From assembly GCF_000350165.1 (NCBI RefSeq), contig NZ_CAUI01000005.1, forward strand, positions 836,506 through 900,505: a DNA stretch of 64,000 nt, written 5' to 3'. The number at the start of each line of letters is the position of its first letter. Positions within the stretch are counted from its first letter, which is position 1. Below are positions 59,074 through 64,000 of the stretch, piece after piece. The notes under the pieces are model-generated. The model was not told where the DNA came from. It did no database searches and saw only the letters and a program-made list of their open reading frames with translations. The stretch is from Halanaerobium saccharolyticum subsp. saccharolyticum DSM 6643. GTDB taxonomy: Bacteria; Bacillota; Halanaerobiia; Halanaerobiales; Halanaerobiaceae. The translations under genes were made by a program, and so were the position numbers.

Positions 59074-60420
59074 TTAATCTTTTTCAAAATGAGTAACTAA
59101 AAGATTTGATAGCGGCATTAATAATGGGAAAAAGGCAAATGGTAGATAATCAATAGTATTAACACCTAAAACAGCGGTCATCATTAAAGCATTTACGTTC
59201 CAGGGAATTAGTGGTGAAAATATTAAACCTGAATCTCCAACTGCCCTTGCCAAATCTTTTCTTTCTAAATGCATTTGATCATAATTTTCCCCGAGCATTT
59301 TGGCAGGTAAAAACACTCCAAGAAATTGATTGCAGCCTAATGTTGCTGAAACAATGCCTGCAAATAAGGTAACAGCAACCAAATGTATTTTTTCTTTTAT
59401 TAAATGCAAAAATGGTCTTATTATACTGTTTAATACACCTAATTTTTCTAAAAGACCACCTAAAAGTACAGCAAAGATAATCAAAGATATTAATTCCAGC
59501 ATACTTGTCAGGCCACCACGGGCTAGAATGTTATCTATAAATGTTATACCAGTTCTTTGCTTGATACCTCTGAACATAATATTCAGAAGTTTTGACCAAC
59601 TGTTGTTAGTAAAAAGTATTCCCATTCCTAAAGAAAAAAGAATATTTAAAGCTAAATTAATAATAGTTGGAATTTTAAATACAGCCAGTATAATAATTAA
59701 AATCGGTGGTAAAAGCAGCCAAAAAGAAATTTGAAAGTTGTTTTTTAGCATTTCACTTAAAGTAATTAAATCAGCTGCTGCATTATTATTAGAAAAATTT
59801 GTTAAGCCAATTATAAAAAAAGTGAAGGCAGTAATTATGTATGGGATAATAGCAGTTTTAAACATGTGGTAAATCATATCCATTAACCCAGATTCAGAAA
59901 CATGAGCTGTAATAATTGCAATTGACGAAACTGGTGACATTCTATCTCCAACATAAGATCCAGAAATTATTGCACCAGCAGCCAAAGGCAGATTAAGACC
60001 CATTGTCTGTGCTATGCTGATTAAAGCAAGTCCAATCGTACTTGCAGTTCCAACAGCTGTTCCGACAGCCATTGAGACCATTGAAGTAGAAATAAATGAT
60101 AAAATAAAAAAATATTTAGGACTGATAGTTTTTAATCCATAGTAAATCATTGTTGGCACAGTTCCAACTGCAATCCAAAGAGCTATCATCATCCCAAGTA
60201 AAAATAAGATTAAAATAACGTTACCAATATTTCTAAAACTGGAAAAGAGCATATCTTCTATCTCTTTCCACTTGTATCCCCAAAATAAGGCTAAACTGAT
60301 GATAATCATTATTTCAAAAAACAAAGCAACTTGAATTGGTGCATTCCAGAATAAAACTGAAAGCAAAATTAAGAGAGCCATTGTAATAACAGGAATTATT
60401 GCCTGTTTAAAACTCAACAT
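59074..60420 (-). CDS. NhaC-family Na+/H+ antiporter
   Basis: The only clear gene on the - strand. ATG at 60420 is used, with GGGGGAAA just upstream; a TTG at 60435 is part of that site. The 448-residue membrane protein has LILFLLGMMIALWIAVGTVP, STSMVSMAVGTAVGTASTIG near 112-131, and AGAIISGSYVGDRMSPVSSI near 148-167, where GDRMSPVSS matches the GDN-xSP-S core of NhaC proteins. GCNQFLGVFLPAKML near 364 is a further family segment. It probably exchanges Na+ for H+, useful to a halophile. It is a separate unit with its own promoter at 60466-60495, divergent from the photolyase gene, and only distantly like the antiporter at 55852. Confidence 0.92.
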   Translation of the reverse strand: MLSFKQAIIPVITMALLILLSVLFWNAPIQVALFFEIMIIISLALFWGYKWKEIEDMLFSSFRNIGNVILILFLLGMMIALWIAVGTVPTMIYYGLKTISPKYFFILSFISTSMVSMAVGTAVGTASTIGLALISIAQTMGLNLPLAAGAIISGSYVGDRMSPVSSIAIITAHVSESGLMDMIYHMFKTAIIPYIITAFTFFIIGLTNFSNNNAAADLITLSEMLKNNFQISFWLLLPPILIIILAVFKIPTIINLALNILFSLGMGILFTNNSWSKLLNIMFRGIKQRTGITFIDNILARGGLTSMLELISLIIFAVLLGGLLEKLGVLNSIIRPFLHLIKEKIHLVAVTLFAGIVSATLGCNQFLGVFLPAKMLGENYDQMHLERKDLARAVGDSGLIFSPLIPWNVNALMMTAVLGVNTIDYLPFAFFPLLMPLSNLLVTHFEKD

Positions 60421-60465
60421 TTTTATTTCCCCCAAATTTATTTATTTTTGGATTAACATAATAAC

Positions 60466-60495
60466 ACTATATAATTAATGATTAAGATCTGTCAA
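60466..60495 (-). promoter_or_regulatory. Sigma-A promoter for the - strand NhaC gene
   Basis: On the - strand: TTGACA (60495-60490), an 18-base spacer and TATAGT (60471-60466). A + strand TATAAT at 60500-60505 overlaps the back of it, so the two divergent promoters may compete. Confidence 0.65.
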
Positions 60496-60533
60496 TGTTT
60501 ATAATAAATATTCTACTTCAGAAAGGAAGTAAA

Positions 60534-61982
60534 ATGATAAAAAACTTAATTATATTACCAAATCAACTTTTTAAAGAAATTGAGACTATGGAAATAGAAA
60601 ATATTATTCTTTATGAAGCAGAAGAATATTTTTTGAAATATAATTATAATAAGAAAAAACTTTTACTGCATCGTGCATCAATGCAGAATTTTTATGCTCA
60701 TCTAAAAAATAAAAATAAAGAGATTAGATATTTAAATTATAAAACCGAACTAAAAAAAGCAATTAAAAACTTTGATTCATTGACAATTTTTGATCCAATT
60801 AATAAAGGTATAAAAGATAAAATTAGGGAGATTACAGCAGCTGCAGAAATCAAATTGACTATTCTGGAAAGCCCTAATTTTCTCAGTTCAAATAAAATTA
60901 ATAAAGATTTTTTTAAAGAGAATGATTTTTTTCAGCATAAATATTATCAGATGCAGCGTAAAAGATTAAATATTCTTCTTAATAAAGAAGGAAAACCGGC
61001 AGGGGGAAAATGGAGTTTTGATTCTAAAAACAGAAATAAGTTTCCAAAAGATATTGAAATTCCTAAGCTGCCAGAATTCAATAATGATTATCTTAAAGCA
61101 GCAAAAAACTATATTGAAGAAAATTTTAATAATAATCCGGGTGATTTAGAAAAATTTTGTTATCCAATTAATCATAAAGAAGCCGAAGAATTGTTAAATG
61201 ATTTTATTGAAAATAAATTAGAAAACTTTGGCAAATATCAAGATGGATTTGAAAAAGAGATAGTATTTGGATTTCACTCTTTAATTTCTTCAAGTTTAAA
61301 TATTGGACTTTTAAATCCCAAGCAGGTAGTTGATAAGGTTCTAGATTTCTATAGTGAAAATGAAATACCGCTCGCTTCTGTAGAAGGCTTTATCCGACAA
61401 ATTATTGGTTGGCGAGAATATGTTAGAGCACTTTATCAATTAGAGTCAGAAAACATGATTAAGAGCAACTTTTTTAAGCATCAACGAAATTTTCCTCCAA
61501 AATTTTACCAGGCAGAATCTGGAATTGAAGTTTTAGATGATTCTATTATAAAAGCAGTAAATTATGCTTATTCTCATCATATTGAAAGGCTAATGGTGCT
61601 TGGAAATTTCTTTTTACTTTGTGAACTAGATAAAGATCAAGTATTTGAATGGTTTATGGAAATGTATATTGATGCTTATGAATGGGTTATGTTTGCAAAT
61701 GTTTATGGGATGAGTCAATATTCTTATCCTGAAATGATGACTAAGCCCTATATTTCTTCAAGTAACTACATATTAAAAATGAGTCATTACCAAAAAGGAG
61801 AATGGTCAGAAATCTGGGATGGGCTTTATTGGCGCTTTATTTATAAAAATAAGGATAAGTTTTCAGCTAACCCAAGAATGTCATTGATGATTTCTCTTTT
61901 AGATAGAATGGATCAAAAAAAATTAGAAAATCACATTAAAAGAGCAGATAAATTTCTGAAAGAATTGAATAAAAAAGATTAA
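60534..61982 (+). CDS. Cryptochrome/photolyase-family protein (FeS-BCP / PhrB-related), lacking the Fe-S cysteines
   Basis: ATG at 60534 follows AAAGGAAG; an upstream in-frame start at 60495 has no site. The 482-residue protein matches the photolyase-related family: NLIILPNQLF at the start, FFQHKYYQMQRKRLNILL near 125, AGGKWSFDSKNRNKFPKD near 156, VEGFIRQIIGWREYVRALY near 287 for FAD binding, and YAYSHHIERLMVLGNFFLL near 345 with the conserved HH. In typical members the C-terminus then has four cluster cysteines, three in an MSDYCGGC-like block after KPYxxSxxYI. Here the block reads ILKMSHYQKGEWSEIWDGLYW with no cysteine. Light-driven repair of DNA photoproducts is likely, but without a [4Fe-4S] cluster. 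Confidence 0.88.
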   Translation: MIKNLIILPNQLFKEIETMEIENIILYEAEEYFLKYNYNKKKLLLHRASMQNFYAHLKNKNKEIRYLNYKTELKKAIKNFDSLTIFDPINKGIKDKIREITAAAEIKLTILESPNFLSSNKINKDFFKENDFFQHKYYQMQRKRLNILLNKEGKPAGGKWSFDSKNRNKFPKDIEIPKLPEFNNDYLKAAKNYIEENFNNNPGDLEKFCYPINHKEAEELLNDFIENKLENFGKYQDGFEKEIVFGFHSLISSSLNIGLLNPKQVVDKVLDFYSENEIPLASVEGFIRQIIGWREYVRALYQLESENMIKSNFFKHQRNFPPKFYQAESGIEVLDDSIIKAVNYAYSHHIERLMVLGNFFLLCELDKDQVFEWFMEMYIDAYEWVMFANVYGMSQYSYPEMMTKPYISSSNYILKMSHYQKGEWSEIWDGLYWRFIYKNKDKFSANPRMSLMISLLDRMDQKKLENHIKRADKFLKELNKKD

Positions 61983-62049
61983 TAAATAATCTGTTTTAAT
62001 ATAAGCTATTTAATTTGGTCTTAACTATCAAAGAAATGAGGGTGTACAA

Positions 62050-63276
62050 ATGATTAATAATCTTGATTTGAAAAGTGTTTTAGATAATATGAGTATAGGA
62101 GTTATGTTAGTCGGTGATCAAGAAAAAATTATATATATAAATAAATTATTAACTGAGATAACAGGATACAGCAGAGAGGATTTAGACAATTTAAATGATT
62201 GCTTTAAATTAGCTTTTATAAATCCTGCCAAAAGAGACAAACTAGAAAAAAGATTTGATTTTCATGTAGAAAATGATAAATATTTTGATAAAATTTTAAA
62301 AATAGAAACTAAATCAGGTCAGTTAAAAGATTTAAAATTTAATGTAAATAAACTACCGAATGGTTATCTACTTGTTAATGTGGTAGATGTTAGTGAAGAA
62401 ATTGCTAGAAAAAAAGAAATTAAAATAATTAAAGACCGACTTGAAATAGCTGCTGAAGCAGCTAATATAGGTGTCTGGGATTGGTATATTCAGGCTGATG
62501 ATTGTTATTATAATAAAAATTGGGCAGAAATGCTTGGTTATAAGTTAAAGGAGATTGAACAAAAGCCTCATAGCTGGAAAAATTTAGTTCATCCAGAAGA
62601 TATAGATAGTGCTTTAGAAAAGATGAAAAAACATTTAAAAGGGGATAAGGATATTTATATTAGCGAGCATCGTTTAAAAACTAAATCTGGGGACTATATT
62701 TGGATTAGAGATATTGGTAAAGTTGTTGAAACAGATGAAAATGGAAATATATTGAGGGCAACAGGTATCCACCTTAATATAGACCAATATAAAAAACGAC
62801 AGCAGCAGATTGAATTTTTGTCTTTTCATGATGAATTAACTGGATTATATAACCGCCGTTATCTGCAGAATGAAATTAAACGCCTAAATGGTTCAAGAAG
62901 GTATCCAATTAGCATTATTGTAGGTGATTTGGATAATTTAAAAGAAGTAAATGATAGTTTTGGCCATGGTATTGGTGATCAATACCTTAAAAAAACTGCT
63001 GAATTATTAAAGGAAGTTCTGCGCAGTGAAGATATAATTGCACGAACTGGGGGAGATGAATTTGTAATTTTACTACTTGAAACAAATAAGTTTACTGTAA
63101 AAAAGATTTGCAATAGAATCAAAGAAAAATTTAAAAAGTATAATCAGCAAAAATGTTTCTTAAAAAATCTTTCAATTTCTTTAGGGAGCTGCACCACTGA
63201 AAGTTGTACAGATAATTTAAACAGAGCCTATGAAAAGGCAGATAAAAAAATGTATATCAATAAAAGAAGCAAATAG
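62050..63276 (+). CDS. PAS-PAS-GGDEF diguanylate cyclase
   Basis: A 408-residue soluble protein. A first PAS domain (about 5-120) has YINKLLTEITGYSREDLDN. A second PAS of the PAC-rich kind (about 130-250) has LEIAAEAANIGVWDWYI and WAEMLGYKLKEIEQKPHSWK. GGDEF (about 255-405) follows, with DELTGLYNRRYLQNEIKRL near 260, a FGHGIGD-type segment and the intact core ARTGGDEFVILL near 333. It should make c-di-GMP in response to a cytoplasmic signal. GAGGGTG lies before the ATG. It follows the photolyase gene by 67 bases; whether the two share a signal such as light or flavin is unknown. Confidence 0.92.
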   Translation: MINNLDLKSVLDNMSIGVMLVGDQEKIIYINKLLTEITGYSREDLDNLNDCFKLAFINPAKRDKLEKRFDFHVENDKYFDKILKIETKSGQLKDLKFNVNKLPNGYLLVNVVDVSEEIARKKEIKIIKDRLEIAAEAANIGVWDWYIQADDCYYNKNWAEMLGYKLKEIEQKPHSWKNLVHPEDIDSALEKMKKHLKGDKDIYISEHRLKTKSGDYIWIRDIGKVVETDENGNILRATGIHLNIDQYKKRQQQIEFLSFHDELTGLYNRRYLQNEIKRLNGSRRYPISIIVGDLDNLKEVNDSFGHGIGDQYLKKTAELLKEVLRSEDIIARTGGDEFVILLLETNKFTVKKICNRIKEKFKKYNQQKCFLKNLSISLGSCTTESCTDNLNRAYEKADKKMYINKRSK

Positions 63277-63282
63277 AGATTA

Positions 63283-63308
63283 AATAGTCGGTTATTCCGG
63301 CTATTTTT
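63283..63308 (+). terminator. Rho-independent terminator after the PAS-GGDEF gene
   Basis: AATAGTCGG pairs with CCGGCTATT (one G-T pair) around TTATT, followed by TTT. Confidence 0.75.
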
Positions 63309-63509
63309 GGTTTTATACGACTAAATGATAAATTGTATGACTAAATCAAGTTTTAATTTTACAAATTTAGTTTAAAGTGATAAAATTACATCAATTTATA
63401 ACTGATTGTGTTATATTAATAAAAAGTAGTGAACAGCTAGTAGTATTAACGATTAGTAGTAATCAGATTAAAATTAAAACCAATGAGAAGTAGAGAAAGG
63501 GAGGAATTT

Positions 63510-64000
63510 ATGAATTTTATATTTTTATCACCTTATTTTCCAAATAATTTTTATAATTTTTGTGTGGGATTGAAAGAGGCAGGTATTAATGTTTTAGCAA
63601 TTGGAGATTTAGCCTATGATGAATTGCGGGCTGAGCTTAAAGATTCTCTGACAGAATATTACCGAGTAGATAATATGGAGGATTATTCTCAAATGCAAAA
63701 AGCCTGCGGATATTTTACTTATAAATATGGTAAAATAGATCGTATTGAATCTAATAACGAATACTGGCTTGAAACAGACGCTAGATTAAGAAAAGATTTT
63801 AATGTTAAAGGCTTAAAAATTGATGATATAGAAGCTATGAAATATAAGTCTAAAATGAAAGAAGTTTTAATCAAGCAGGTTTAAATACAGCTCGCGGTAA
63901 GGTTGTTGATCAGTTAGAAGAAGCAGAGAACTTTATTGAGGAGGTTGGTTATCCAGTAGTTGTTAAACCGGATAATGGAGTAGGCGCTGCTGATACTTAT
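63510..64000 (+). CDS. ATP-grasp protein, N-terminal part, with a frameshift near 63874; 3' end beyond the window
   Basis: ATG at 63510 follows AAGGGAGG. The first 124 codons read FIFLSPYFPNNFYNFCVGLK, AIGDLAYDELRAELKDSLTEYY, IESNNEYWLETDARLRKDF and KYKSKMKEVLIK (the second in two parts), the N-terminal and hinge parts of an ATP-grasp ligase. They then hit TAA at 63882. Shifting frame near 63873-63875 restores AGLNTARGKVVDQ and EEVGYPVVVKPDNGVGAADT, the start of the ATP-grasp lid and the Lys-binding strand, open to the last base. One missing A in an AAAG run would explain it. It is either a real one-base deletion (a broken gene), a sequencing error, or programmed slippage. The substrate is unknown. 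Confidence 0.8.

Noticed and set aside
1..64000. CRISPR arrays, rRNA and tRNA genes, intact insertion sequences, origin of replication
   Set aside because: I saw no regularly spaced repeats, no tRNA T-loop signatures, no transposase gene and no DnaA-box cluster in the read-through.

Overview
The window reads as a chromosomal piece of a low-GC, anaerobic, fermentative Firmicute, most likely a halophile of the order Halanaerobiales (Halanaerobium-like). This is inferred from the AT-rich coding style, strong GGAGG ribosome binding sites with frequent TTG and GTG starts, two NhaC-type Na+/H+ antiporters, an Etf-linked lactate dehydrogenase module, a 2-hydroxyacyl-CoA dehydratase-activase-like giant protein, and the absence of respiratory genes. 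I saw no rRNA, tRNA, CRISPR array or intact insertion sequence. Almost everything is on the + strand; only one NhaC gene (59074-60420) is on the - strand.

Layout. (1) 1-2807: end of a glycerol kinase gene and a glycerol-3-phosphate oxidase with an extra N-terminal BON-like domain, closed by a terminator. (2) 2808-3486: decayed AT-rich DNA. (3) 3487-11723: a D-galactonate catabolic cluster (cyclase-family enzyme, IclR regulator, KDGal kinase, ribose-type ABC importer, galactonate dehydratase, KDPGal aldolase). It is visibly AT-richer than its surroundings and carries two near-identical regulator sites. (4) 11724-17670: an accessory stretch with a broken DUF2202 gene, several small unknown genes, a DUF6933/pRiA4b ORF-3 fusion and an orphan McrC-like DUF2357/PD-(D/E)XK nuclease. 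(5) 17784-31318: mixed housekeeping and signalling genes (PAS-GGDEF, KptA, DMT transporter, nitroreductase, MBL hydrolase, 1426-aa activase, thiamine-binding protein, pirin, methyltransferase, M42 peptidase, YkvI-like transporter). (6) 31376-34673: EtfB-EtfA-FAD lactate/glycolate dehydrogenase. (7) 34743-37566: MoaE-like, TrmO-FmdE fusion, Dabb protein and class I aldolase. (8) 37584-49880: UPF0282 MBL protein, dipeptidase, lipoate ligase, hydantoinase plus HDAC-like deacetylase, GGDEF/HD-GYP protein, DUF523, SDR and DUF362 proteins. (9) 49896-58836: a SorC-regulated carbohydrate cluster of unknown substrate (FGGY kinase, 2-hydroxyacid dehydrogenase, trans-sulfuration-type PLP enzyme, TIM-barrel isomerase, NhaC transporter, SDR, class II aldolase) with clear palindromic operators. 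(10) 59074-64000: second NhaC, a photolyase/cryptochrome homologue that seems to have lost its Fe-S cysteines, a PAS-GGDEF protein, and an ATP-grasp gene with a frameshift that runs off the end.

How it fits together. Clusters 3 and 9 are two separate sugar or sugar-acid modules, each with its own regulator and its own visible operator motif. Each follows the usual oxidise/dehydrate, phosphorylate, aldol-cleave logic that feeds pyruvate, glyceraldehyde-3-phosphate or DHAP into glycolysis. The glycerol genes and the class I fructose-bisphosphate aldolase join at the same triose-phosphate node. Etf plus the FAD dehydrogenase would exchange lactate electrons with NADH and ferredoxin. Three GGDEF proteins, one also with HD-GYP, show active c-di-GMP signalling. 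The stretches most likely to hold undescribed biology are 11724-17670 and 49896-58836.
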